5,862 nucleotides of DNA from UKL13-2 sp031394335 (GCA_031394335.1 JANMXS010000097.1:1-5862), one strand, 5' to 3'; positions 1 through 5,541 are shown, numbered from the stretch's first letter. Made by a program: numbers and translations. The notes: generated from the letters alone by a model not told the origin.

Positions 1-460
1 GCCAGGTCGAGACATAGGTGAAGTCGGACACCCAGAGCTGGTTCGGGCGGTCTGCCTTGAATTGCCGATGCACCAAGTCCAGCGGGCACGGCGCGGCCGG
101 ATTACGGATGGTGGTGCGCACCACCTTGCCACGGATGACGCCGCGCAGACCTTGCTTGCGCATCAGCCGCTCGACCGTGCAGCGTGCCACGGTCATTCCT
201 TCCCGATTCAATTGCTTCCAGACCTTGTCTGCACCATAGACCTGCATATTGGCGTGCCATACGCGCTCGATGTGCGGCACGAGGACGTCGTCGCGCCGAG
301 CGCGGGCGCAACGACTGGCCGGGTTGCGTTGCGCGGCAGCGCGGCGGTGATAACCGGACGGGGCGATCTGCAACACCTTGCAGATCGGCTCGACCCCGAA
401 GGTCTTCCGGTGGGTATCGATGAAGTCCCTCAGGACTTGAGTCGGCGGTCGACGTTTTTG
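1..460 (-). CDS. IS3-family transposase OrfB, N-terminal part, made by -1 frameshift
   Basis: This is the catalytic part of the transposase, normally made as an OrfAB fusion. The frame opens after a stop at 461-463 and reads through FIDTHRKTFGVEPICKVLQ from about 424. About 150 codons are visible. An HTH_21-type region (around RVWHANMQVYGADKVWKQLN and CTVERLMRKQGLRGV) is followed by the integrase core, which starts PNQLWVSDFTYVSTW; the Asp at 23-25 should be the first residue of the DDE triad. The second Asp and the Glu lie off the left edge. No good start codon lies near the beginning, and the frame is -1 relative to orfA with an overlap at 430-460, consistent with frameshifted expression. 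No stop or frameshift damage is seen in the visible part. Confidence 0.88.
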
Positions 461-765
461 TCAACTGCGGCCTGGGCAAAAAACGCGCTGGCCAGCTTCA
501 GGATTTCGTTGGCGCGGCGCAGTTCCTTGACCTCTCGTTCCAGCTCTTTGAGTCGCTGCTGCTCGGCTGTCGTGGGACCGGCCCGCAGGCCGGCATCGCG
601 TTCATGCCGCCTCACCCAGCCATGCAGGGTCTGCGGCACACAGCCGATCTTGGCTGCAATGGATTCAATGGCTGACCACTGGGAGGAGTGCTCGCCCTGG
701 CTCTCCAACACCATGCGCACGGCGCGCTCGCGGACTTCGGGGGAAAACTTTACGGATTTCTTCAT
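430..765 (-). CDS. IS3-family transposase OrfA (HTH and leucine zipper)
   Basis: This 111-residue protein is the DNA-binding subunit of the IS transposase and recognises the element's terminal repeats. Residues about 8-55 form an HTH_Tnp_1-type helix-turn-helix (start SPEVRERAVRMV, recognition part around CVPQTLHGWVRRH). Residues about 66-95 form a charged heptad region rich in Leu and Glu (EQQRLKELEREVKELRR), the zipper through which OrfA and OrfAB multimerise. Family members usually have about 90-110 residues, so it is full length. The ATG at 763-765 lies about 50 bases inside the terminal repeat; its ribosome-binding site is poor (GGAG only 2 bases away), as is common in IS elements that keep transposase low. 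Its 3' end overlaps orfB in the -1 frame. Confidence 0.92.
   Translation of the reverse strand: MKKSVKFSPEVRERAVRMVLESQGEHSSQWSAIESIAAKIGCVPQTLHGWVRRHERDAGLRAGPTTAEQQRLKELEREVKELRRANEILKLASAFFAQAAVDKNVDRRLKS
454..460 (-). promoter_or_regulatory. Candidate -1 frameshift site in the orfA/orfB overlap
   Basis: On the minus strand the orfA codons here are GAC AAA AAC GTC, giving the heptamer C-AAA-AAC. The orfB frame is open only from 460 and orfA stops at 430-432, so ribosomes must change frame within these 31 bases. The A5 run is the only obvious slippery stretch in that interval. The first position is C rather than A, so P-site re-pairing after a -1 slip would be imperfect (AAA onto CAA) while A-site re-pairing (AAC onto AAA) is good in the first two bases. 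Assignment is by position and sequence only. Confidence 0.45.
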
Positions 766-813
766 GGCTCCATTCTCTCAAGAGTTGGAGCCTCCTGAAA
801 ACCCGGGGCGGTT

Positions 814-1014
814 CAACCTGGCGGCCGAGCGGGACTTCCACAAGCTGCGCCGCCGGTTACGCATACTTCCATATTGTTGGTAGCTTTCTACAAATCTCTA
901 GTAAATATCAAACGTCTTCGCATAGGTCAGCTTTGGGCCGGCCTTTGCCGCTCATATTGAGCCTTTAATTTGCTATGCCGTACCTACCGTTCGAATGGCT
1001 TCTGCACCACAAAA
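814..1014. other. Gap between IS end and lipoprotein gene; no supported gene
   Basis: The first 70 bases (814-883) are GC-rich like the IS. The rest is visibly AT-rich like the neighbouring lipoprotein gene, so a composition boundary sits near 880. On the plus strand 814-883 continues an open frame ending LAAERDFHKLRRR...; this could be a scrap of a gene cut by the IS but is too short to identify. On the minus strand a 15-codon ORF (908-955, start MSGKGRPKADL) has an AAGG six bases before its ATG but nothing else in its favour. I see no clear intrinsic terminator after the lipoprotein stop; GGCCGGCC at 937-944 is palindromic but has no T-run after it. Confidence 0.5.
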
Positions 1015-2247
1015 TTATTTATGCGTGCTTTGTGCTGCTAATAGGAGCTGAATCTCGGCGTTATACCGGTCTTTAATATATTCATTATTCTCGGGATTTA
1101 ATTTAACGGCCTGCTCGAAATCCGCGAGGGCAAGGCTAAATTTTCTCAGCCGCACATAGCAATCTCCCCGAATATCAAGCGCTTTATGGTCATACGGATT
1201 CTCCTCGACAACCGTCGAGAACAGCTCAATCGCTTTATCGAAATGCCCTAAATAATATTCACTCATCGCCATCATAGTTTTCACGCGGGGAAAATTGGGA
1301 CGTAGTTCCATTGCAACCCCTAGCGCTTGCTTTGCTTCCTCGATGCTGTGGGCTTTTGTCAGAGCCTCACCCTTTTGCCCAATGTAGAACCAGTGGTCTC
1401 CGGACATAAGCGCCATATTGTAATTTGCCGCCGCTTTGAGATGGTTGCCCCTAAATAGCTCCTGATCTCCTTGCTCCGCATAAATTCTCCCGTTAAGAAT
1501 TTTTAGAGCTTCGTTCTTCTCCATGTAAGGCCGTGCCAGCTCAACTTCTGCATGAATCTGGCCAATGGAACCGCCCCAGCGGGGCAAAAGTGTTGAAATG
1601 TAGTACCAACGAGCAGTTAGGCTCAAGGGATTTTTCTTTAGGGCCTCCTCATAGCGCTGGCGCACTTTGCTCACTTCTTGGAAATTCATCAGAATTTCAA
1701 TTTCATAAACCAGTGGATGAAGTAGTTTTTCGTTTAACGTGCCAGCCTTCCTTAAATCCTCAAGAGCCCTTTCAAAATATGACGACATATCGTCGAACTG
1801 GCCCTCTTTTGTTTGACTGACGTATTGAGTTCCCCGTTTCGCCCAGCCCATTCTGGTTAGGTGAACCCCCCTTGCCAAATAAGCCACTGATGAATTCGGC
1901 TTTGCATTTACCCAAGCGGACAATAGCGGCTCCAGATTCGGGCTCGCTCGATAGAATGCGTCGAAAGCAAGGTCCACCTCCCGCTCTTTCAGGGGATCGC
2001 TTTCATAGGTTCTCTCAATCGCGCTGAGCAAATCGTCAAGCTCGCTAAACTTCTTTGCCAAAAGCAACGACATGATTTGCTGATCCCGCTCGGCATTCGT
2101 AAAGGGATGGTCAGTCTTTGACAGATTCCCGACCTTAACGGCAGAGTCAGGCGTTCGATAAGTGGCGCAGCCAGAAACCATTACCATCATGGCGAAGAGA
2201 AATAACGAGACAGCTCGTCTTAACATGAATTTATTAGTCGCTATCAT
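1015..2247 (-). CDS. DUF4034-like lipoprotein with C-terminal TPR repeats
   Basis: The protein has 410 residues from the ATG at 2245-2247. This start is preferred over the GTG directly before it because GAGGG (2255-2259) lies 7 bases from the ATG but only 4 from the GTG. A basic-hydrophobic signal peptide ends in the lipobox VSGC, with Cys27 as the predicted lipidated residue, so it should be membrane-anchored. Residues about 60-240 resemble DUF4034 (ARGVHLTRMGWAKRGTQY and the hallmark PRWGGS at about 222-227), recognised from memory. Residues about 317-350 and 351-384 are two good 34-residue TPR repeats; weaker helical repeats precede them. TPRs usually bind other proteins, but the partner and biochemical role are unknown. 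The gene is AT-richer than its flanks and sits alone between an IS and a toxin-antitoxin operon, which suggests horizontal acquisition. No frameshifts are evident. Confidence 0.85.
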   Translation of the reverse strand: MIATNKFMLRRAVSLFLFAMMVMVSGCATYRTPDSAVKVGNLSKTDHPFTNAERDQQIMSLLLAKKFSELDDLLSAIERTYESDPLKEREVDLAFDAFYRASPNLEPLLSAWVNAKPNSSVAYLARGVHLTRMGWAKRGTQYVSQTKEGQFDDMSSYFERALEDLRKAGTLNEKLLHPLVYEIEILMNFQEVSKVRQRYEEALKKNPLSLTARWYYISTLLPRWGGSIGQIHAEVELARPYMEKNEALKILNGRIYAEQGDQELFRGNHLKAAANYNMALMSGDHWFYIGQKGEALTKAHSIEEAKQALGVAMELRPNFPRVKTMMAMSEYYLGHFDKAIELFSTVVEENPYDHKALDIRGDCYVRLRKFSLALADFEQAVKLNPENNEYIKDRYNAEIQLLLAAQSTHK

Positions 2248-2269
2248 CACATTGCCCTCTAATCCATCG

Positions 2270-2293
2270 CTATGTGCGGCTCATAAGCTTCAT
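2270..2293 (-). other. Seven-codon mini-ORF with strong RBS upstream of the lipoprotein gene
   Basis: On the minus strand AAGGAG (2300-2305) lies 6 bases from an ATG (2291-2293) that opens MKLMSRT and stops with TAG at 2270-2272, 22 bases before the lipoprotein start. This ribosome-binding site is better than the lipoprotein's own. It could be a leader peptide that influences lipoprotein translation, or the surviving 5' tip of a gene replaced by the lipoprotein segment. Length alone makes it weak evidence of a real peptide. Confidence 0.3.
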
Positions 2294-2376
2294 GGTGGAC
2301 TCCTTCTCACTGTTAACTGGTGGATGAGACTTCCAGTTTGGCACTTAGATGCCGATTAGGTGAGGAGGGGTCCATC
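2294..2376 (+). repeat. Inverted-repeat element able to fold as a three-way junction
   Basis: Hand folding of the plus strand gives an 18-pair outer stem (2294-2311 with 2359-2376) with no bulge: 14 Watson-Crick pairs and 4 G-U pairs. Inside it are two hairpins that abut without a gap: 2315-2320 with 2333-2338 (AACTGG/CCAGTT, 12-base loop), and 2339-2343 with 2350-2354 (TGGCA/TGCCG, 6-base loop). Linkers are only 3 and 4 bases. The G-U pairs become A-C mismatches on the minus strand, so any RNA fold favours plus-strand transcription. I found no convincing plus-strand promoter. It could be a structured RNA, the structured end of an IS remnant, or a small palindromic element. It overlaps the upstream region of the lipoprotein gene. 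Confidence 0.5.
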
Positions 2377-2481
2377 CCATTGGTATGGGCCGAGGCTGTG
2401 TAAAAACGTACCAAGGATACCCTACCCCAACTACATCGGAGATCTGTCGACGGTGGACTGCGCCGCATGATCATAATTCCT

Positions 2482-2895
2482 CTATCGACTCGCCGCTGCG
2501 CTATGCGCCGCTTTCGCCGCACGCATCAATGAAGGATGGAGTGTCCCCAATTTTGGCGTCTGGCCATAGCGCGAGCGTGGCGGGATTTTGAAAAACTGTT
2601 CCGTCCACGGCAATTCCACCGTCACCTTGAAGTCGAACTTGGTGTCGAATGCCAAACCTGCCAGCGCATAGGCATCGGGATTGTTGGCCTTCAATATCGC
2701 GAATTCACCGGCCCTCGGTTGGTCGACGCGCTGCGACGTACCGTACACAACGTGAACGACGACGCCATCTTCCTGAGTCACCACCGTCATCACCAGTGCC
2801 GGTCGCGGCTTCGGCCCGGGGTTCGAATCGGGCAACTCCGGAAAATGACACCAGACAATGTCCCCCGGGGCGGGTGACTTCCAGGTGCCGAGCAT
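2482..2895 (-). CDS. PemK/MazF-family toxin of a type II toxin-antitoxin pair
   Basis: This 137-residue protein is likely a cytoplasmic endoribonuclease that cuts mRNA when freed from its antitoxin. The N-terminus has the family's opening strand and loop, PGDIVWCHFPE at about 10-20, followed by PGPKPRPALVMTV at 26-38. Arg31 in KPRPALV matches the conserved Arg of the MazF active site, and Thr53/Ser54 in the strand VVYGTSQ match the conserved Thr/Ser. MazF and PemK are about 110 residues; the extra length is a basic, Ala-rich tail after residue 115. Its ATG shares one base with the antitoxin stop (TGATG at 2893-2897), which implies translational coupling and a shared promoter. Family assignment is from motifs; cleavage specificity cannot be read from the sequence. 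Confidence 0.88.
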   Translation of the reverse strand: MLGTWKSPAPGDIVWCHFPELPDSNPGPKPRPALVMTVVTQEDGVVVHVVYGTSQRVDQPRAGEFAILKANNPDAYALAGLAFDTKFDFKVTVELPWTEQFFKIPPRSRYGQTPKLGTLHPSLMRAAKAAHSAAASR

Positions 2896-3170
2896 CAGAA
2901 CAGCTTCTGCCGATCAAGCACCTTGCCCTTGGGCATGCCTGCTTTTGCCGCCCTTCGCACGCTGGCGAGCTGACGGGCCGTCAACGGGCCCTCATCACGC
3001 TCGTATGAGGGCAGCATCTCTTCCGCCAGCTTCGACAATGCCATATGCACCACCTGCGTCTCGGTGACGTCCAGCTCGCTGGCGAGCGCTTTGACGGTGT
3101 CGCGCGTGACGCCGAAACGTGTGTCCCTGGTTCGGAACTTCAATAGCAGGGAACCTATCGTCGCCGCCAT
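2895..3170 (-). CDS. Putative antitoxin with ribbon-helix-helix-like fold
   Basis: This 91-residue protein is the first gene of the pair, the usual place for a type II antitoxin that neutralises the toxin and represses the operon. I do not recognise a named family. Residues about 17-53 fit a ribbon-helix-helix pattern: a short strand near TRFGVT, helix A RDTVKALASELD, a turn VT, then helix B ETQVVHMALSKLAEEM. Residues about 54-91 are charged and proline-containing (ERDEGPLTARQL ... KGKVLDRQKLF) and would suit a flexible toxin-binding tail. The start is supported by AGGAG ending 6 bases before the ATG. The promoter and a palindrome over its -10 lie directly upstream, consistent with autorepression. 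The role is inferred mainly from its partner and the one-base overlap. Confidence 0.8.
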   Translation of the reverse strand: MAATIGSLLLKFRTRDTRFGVTRDTVKALASELDVTETQVVHMALSKLAEEMLPSYERDEGPLTARQLASVRRAAKAGMPKGKVLDRQKLF

Positions 3171-3187
3171 AATTGACTCCTATTAAT

Positions 3188-3202
3188 ATATACCGAGTAT
3201 AT
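3188..3202. promoter_or_regulatory. Palindromic operator candidate over the -10 box
   Basis: ATATAC-CGA-GTATAT is a perfect 6-base inverted repeat with a 3-base spacer. It covers the whole -10 box and the likely transcription start. Type II antitoxins typically bind such palindromes in their own promoter, and a ribbon-helix-helix dimer would fit a site this size, so this is the expected autorepression site. Binding itself is inferred. Confidence 0.62.
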
Positions 3203-3224
3203 CTAATTGAAATTGCGGAATCAA
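3196..3224 (-). promoter_or_regulatory. Sigma-70-type promoter of the toxin-antitoxin operon
   Basis: On the minus strand TTGATT (3219-3224, four of six matches to the -35 consensus) is separated by exactly 17 bases from TATACT (3196-3201, five of six matches to the -10). Transcription would start near 3188-3190, giving a leader of about 20 bases that carries the AGGAG of the antitoxin gene. This is the best promoter in the window. Confidence 0.72.
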
Positions 3225-3269
3225 GCTGGCCGAAGCCGGACTTTTGGCTGCAACTTGTCACTGCGCGAA

Positions 3270-3293
3270 CCCGGATTCCGGACTGAATCCGGG
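3270..3293 (-). terminator. GC-rich hairpin downstream of the receptor gene
   Basis: CCCGGATTC and GAATCCGGG form a perfect 9-base stem around a 6-base loop, about 80 bases past the receptor stop and about 45 bases before the toxin-antitoxin -35. Neither strand has a T-run after the stem, so it is not a textbook intrinsic terminator. It could slow or protect the 3' end of the receptor mRNA and shield the toxin-antitoxin promoter from read-through. The motif next to ATGACA also resembles dispersed intergenic repeats in many proteobacteria, so it may be one copy of a repeat family. Confidence 0.4.
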
Positions 3294-3371
3294 ATGACAG
3301 TCTCTCCTCAGCGGGCCTCAGCAAATTTGATGGCGACAGCAAAACGCCCGCGCCAGCATCAACGCCCCTGA

Positions 3372-5471
3372 TCAGAAGTTGATCTGCACGCCCGCCTTGA
3401 TCCCCCGCCCCGGCAGCGGCGCCAGGTTGCGAATGGTATCGATCGAGGCGGCATTGAAGGCCACACGATTGGTCAAATTGGTAGCGCGCAAAAACACCGT
3501 GCCGCTGGCCTTCGACAGCTGAAAGCCATACGTCAGCGCCGCATTGATGAAGGTATAACCGCCGGTGGTCCCGAGTGCGTCATCGAATGAATAGCGATTC
3601 TGCTTGGCGACCGTTTGCGCCTCGAGACGCGCGCCCCATGACCCCATTCCCCAGATCAGGCCATTGGTGAAACGCAGAGGCGCGATGCGCGGCAACGGTG
3701 TGCCATTGGTGCGGTCTTCGGCACGCACATAATCAACCTTGGCTTCCAGGTCGAGGGTGTATGGTCGCTCGACCAGGCGCCATTGTCCGTTGGCTTCGAA
3801 ACCGCTCAGACGCGCATTCACCGCCTCGTAGCGGAATTCCGGCAGCACATTGGCCGTACAGCCCGATTGCAGCGAGGTGCCGTCGCCACAATTGGTGACG
3901 CCGATGCCGGCGCCGTTGCCCTCGGTATCGCGATCAAGTCCGCTGCGACGCAGCAGCAGGTAATCGCGGAAGTTTTGCACAAACACGCCGACGCGCGCCG
4001 ATGAGAGTTCCCGCTTCCAGCGCAGCGCAAATTCCAGCGAGGTCGAACGTTCCTTGTTGAAGGTGGCATTGCCGGCCTCGTAGGCGCCGGTGGCGCCGTG
4101 TGGCCCATTGGCATACAACTCGTAGAACGTCGGCGCGCGTTCGGTGTAGGAAAGATTGCTGGTCAGCGAATATTCCTCGCTGACCTTCCAGGTGGCGCCG
4201 GTGGAGGCACTGGCCAGATTGAAGCGGCGCGTGGTCGCCGGGCCGAAGCGGACGGCGCCTGTATCCGCAGTGCCGTCCGAGGCGGCGCGACTGTTTTCAT
4301 AACGCCCGCCGAGTGAAAACTTCCATGCGCCGGTCGCCAGTTCCTCGAATGCAAACAGCGCCGCGTTGCGCGTATGCGTCAGCGGCACGAAGGCCTCGGC
4401 ACCGAGGGCGGAAAATTCGAAACGCTCCGCCTGTACGCCGACTACGCCTTGCAGGCCATCGATTTTGGCGTGCTTCAGTTCCAGGCGAAAATCCTCACCC
4501 TTGTTCTTGAAGGTGGTCTGCGGCACACCATTGTCTTTTTCGGTGTGCTGGTAATCGGACTGGCTGGCCTTGGCGAAGACGCCGTTGAGCAGCCCGCCCA
4601 GATTGCTGAAGTTGGCCTCAACGGTATCGCGGCTCTGCTGCATATTGATGCGCACAGTCGGCTCGGCGACGGTGCCGTAATTGCTGCGATAGTCCGAATG
4701 CGCGGCGCCAATGTATCCCTTGGCAAATTGATACGACGCCCCCAGCGCGCCGCCCTTGGCAGCCGAGGCTGAGTTGATGACCGGGTCATGTACGCCGCTG
4801 CCATTAGGCACGCGGTAATCATCGGTGTCGCGGGTGAAGCCATCGGCATGCACCGAGAAACCGCCCTGCCCGGCTTCCAGCACGGCCGAGGTACCGCGCT
4901 CTTTTTCAGCGCCGCCGACACGCGTTTCAATCGCACCGCTGACACCATCAACCGCGGTGCGCGGCACGCGGTTATCGACCACGTTCACCACCCCGCCCAC
5001 CGCCGCGCCGCCGTACAGCAGCGAGGCCGGACCGCGCAGCACTTCGATACGATCGATCACCAGCGGATCCAGCGAGACCGCGTGATCGGGGCTGAGGCTG
5101 GAGGCGTCAAACGAGGCGCCCTGATTGCTGAGGATGCGAATGCGGTCGCCGTCTAGCCCGCGAATGATCGGCCGCGAGGCATTCGGCCCGAACCAGGTGG
5201 AGGAAACCCCCGGCTGTCCGTTCAGGGTCTCGCCCAAGGTGCTGCCACGCTTCAACAACAGATTGGTACCCGACAAGGTCGACACCGGCGCGACCACATC
5301 GCGCGCATCCAGCGGATTGCCGACGACGACGATATCGCCCAGTTTCTGCGTGGGCGGCGCGGCATTGGCATCTGCCGCAGGGGCATCGGCATCGGCGTGC
5401 GCATCGCCGGCCACAAAATAGATCGACGCTAGCGCAGCGGCCAGCACCGACAAACGAAATTGCTGATTCAT
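3372..5471 (-). CDS. TonB-dependent outer-membrane receptor, ZnuD-like
   Basis: This 699-residue receptor probably imports zinc or a zinc-loaded ligand across the outer membrane using TonB energy. A signal peptide covers residues 1 to about 26 (cleavage likely after AHA). A TonB box follows at DIVVV (46-50), then a plug domain at about 58-168 with RPIIRGLDGDRIRIL, SSLSPDHAVSLDP and IEVLRGPASLLYGG. The barrel fills the rest and ends in a C-terminal Phe (GVQINF). Plug and barrel motifs such as FYELYANGPHGATGAYEAGN and NKERS match ZnuD from memory; the long His-rich loop of neisserial ZnuD is absent. Cys528 and Cys538 sit in a loop and could form a disulfide. The start is supported by GGAG 5 bases from the ATG. 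A small exported protein gene lies 67 bases upstream and probably shares the transcript. Zur control is expected but not shown. Another metal or siderophore substrate remains possible. Confidence 0.9.
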   Translation of the reverse strand: MNQQFRLSVLAAALASIYFVAGDAHADADAPAADANAAPPTQKLGDIVVVGNPLDARDVVAPVSTLSGTNLLLKRGSTLGETLNGQPGVSSTWFGPNASRPIIRGLDGDRIRILSNQGASFDASSLSPDHAVSLDPLVIDRIEVLRGPASLLYGGAAVGGVVNVVDNRVPRTAVDGVSGAIETRVGGAEKERGTSAVLEAGQGGFSVHADGFTRDTDDYRVPNGSGVHDPVINSASAAKGGALGASYQFAKGYIGAAHSDYRSNYGTVAEPTVRINMQQSRDTVEANFSNLGGLLNGVFAKASQSDYQHTEKDNGVPQTTFKNKGEDFRLELKHAKIDGLQGVVGVQAERFEFSALGAEAFVPLTHTRNAALFAFEELATGAWKFSLGGRYENSRAASDGTADTGAVRFGPATTRRFNLASASTGATWKVSEEYSLTSNLSYTERAPTFYELYANGPHGATGAYEAGNATFNKERSTSLEFALRWKRELSSARVGVFVQNFRDYLLLRRSGLDRDTEGNGAGIGVTNCGDGTSLQSGCTANVLPEFRYEAVNARLSGFEANGQWRLVERPYTLDLEAKVDYVRAEDRTNGTPLPRIAPLRFTNGLIWGMGSWGARLEAQTVAKQNRYSFDDALGTTGGYTFINAALTYGFQLSKASGTVFLRATNLTNRVAFNAASIDTIRNLAPLPGRGIKAGVQINF

Positions 5472-5490
5472 GATCTCTCCACAAACAATA

Positions 5491-5541
5491 TAACGAAGAC
5501 CACGTCACCAAGGGGCGCGTGGAAAACAGCATGCTTCGTTA
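5491..5541 (-). promoter_or_regulatory. Nested inverted repeat between the small gene and the receptor
   Basis: On the minus strand TAACGAAG (5534-5541) begins with the stop codon of the small gene and pairs perfectly with CTTCGTTA (5491-5498). Inside, CCACG and CGTGG (5518-5522 with 5500-5504) form a 5-base stem around 13 bases. The structure ends about 10 bases before the receptor's GGAGAG ribosome-binding site (5475-5480). It could be an mRNA stability or processing element setting the ratio of the two products, or an attenuator. There is no T-run, so full termination is unlikely. Confidence 0.45.

Larger units (their letters stand above)
1..813 (-). mobile_element. IS3-family insertion sequence (IS51-group-like), 5' part only
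   Basis: The element reads on the minus strand and runs off the left edge. It contains an orfA with helix-turn-helix and leucine-zipper features and a -1-frame orfB with the start of a DDE integrase core, the usual IS3-family plan. The outer end is placed at 813 because the minus strand from there begins TGAACCGCCCCGGG, which has the TG start and GC-rich pattern expected for this group's terminal repeat; this matches from memory and was not aligned. The other terminal repeat and any target-site duplication are outside the window, so the true length and intactness of the copy are unknown. Within the visible part both frames are open and undamaged, so this looks like a recent rather than decayed insertion. 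Confidence 0.88.
2248..2481. other. Intergenic region rich in inverted repeats; no supported protein gene
   Basis: Besides the mini-ORF and the three-way-junction element, this gap holds CCCAT-TGGT-ATGGG (2376-2389), a longer-range pair TTGGTA (2380-2385) with TACCAA (2409-2414), and an 8-base direct repeat GGTGGACT at 2294-2301 and 2452-2459. These would compete with each other as folds. GGCTGTGTAAAAACG (2394-2408) reminds me of IS termini but I cannot name a family. A 53-codon minus-strand frame (2313-2474) begins just after the toxin stop with AGG 4-5 bases before its ATG, but its composition is unconvincing. I see no clear terminator for the toxin operon and no strong promoter for the lipoprotein gene. 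Confidence 0.5.

Noticed and set aside
102..479. Minus-strand open frame of 125 codons over the orfB region
   Set aside because: It is the wrong minus-strand frame. The genuine OrfB sequence with the integrase start is in the -1 frame relative to orfA.
62..883. Long plus-strand open frame of 273 codons
   Set aside because: It lies antisense across orfA and orfB, whose minus-strand proteins are recognisable transposase parts. Its translation has low-complexity, Arg-rich runs and no family resemblance.
2294..2376. Integron attC site
   Set aside because: It folds into a branched structure, but I find no paired core sites of the GTTRRRY/RYYYAAC type at its ends and no integrase.
2313..2474. 53-codon minus-strand frame right after the toxin stop, as a third operon gene
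   Set aside because: A possible AGG lies 4-5 bases from the ATG, but the translation is compositionally unremarkable, runs through the inverted-repeat element and matches nothing I recognise.
2995..3342. 115-codon minus-strand frame overlapping the antitoxin
   Set aside because: It crosses the promoter and operator region and overlaps the antitoxin in another frame. The antitoxin has a proper ribosome-binding site and fits its operon.
3783..5156. Several plus-strand frames of 60-130 codons opposite the receptor
   Set aside because: They are antisense shadows of a GC-rich coding gene. Their translations are rich in Arg, Ala and Pro and have no recognisable domains.
5487..5492. TATATT as a -10 box of a promoter specific to the receptor
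   Set aside because: No acceptable -35 lies 16-18 bases upstream, and transcription would begin on the ribosome-binding site itself. Co-transcription with the small gene is more likely.
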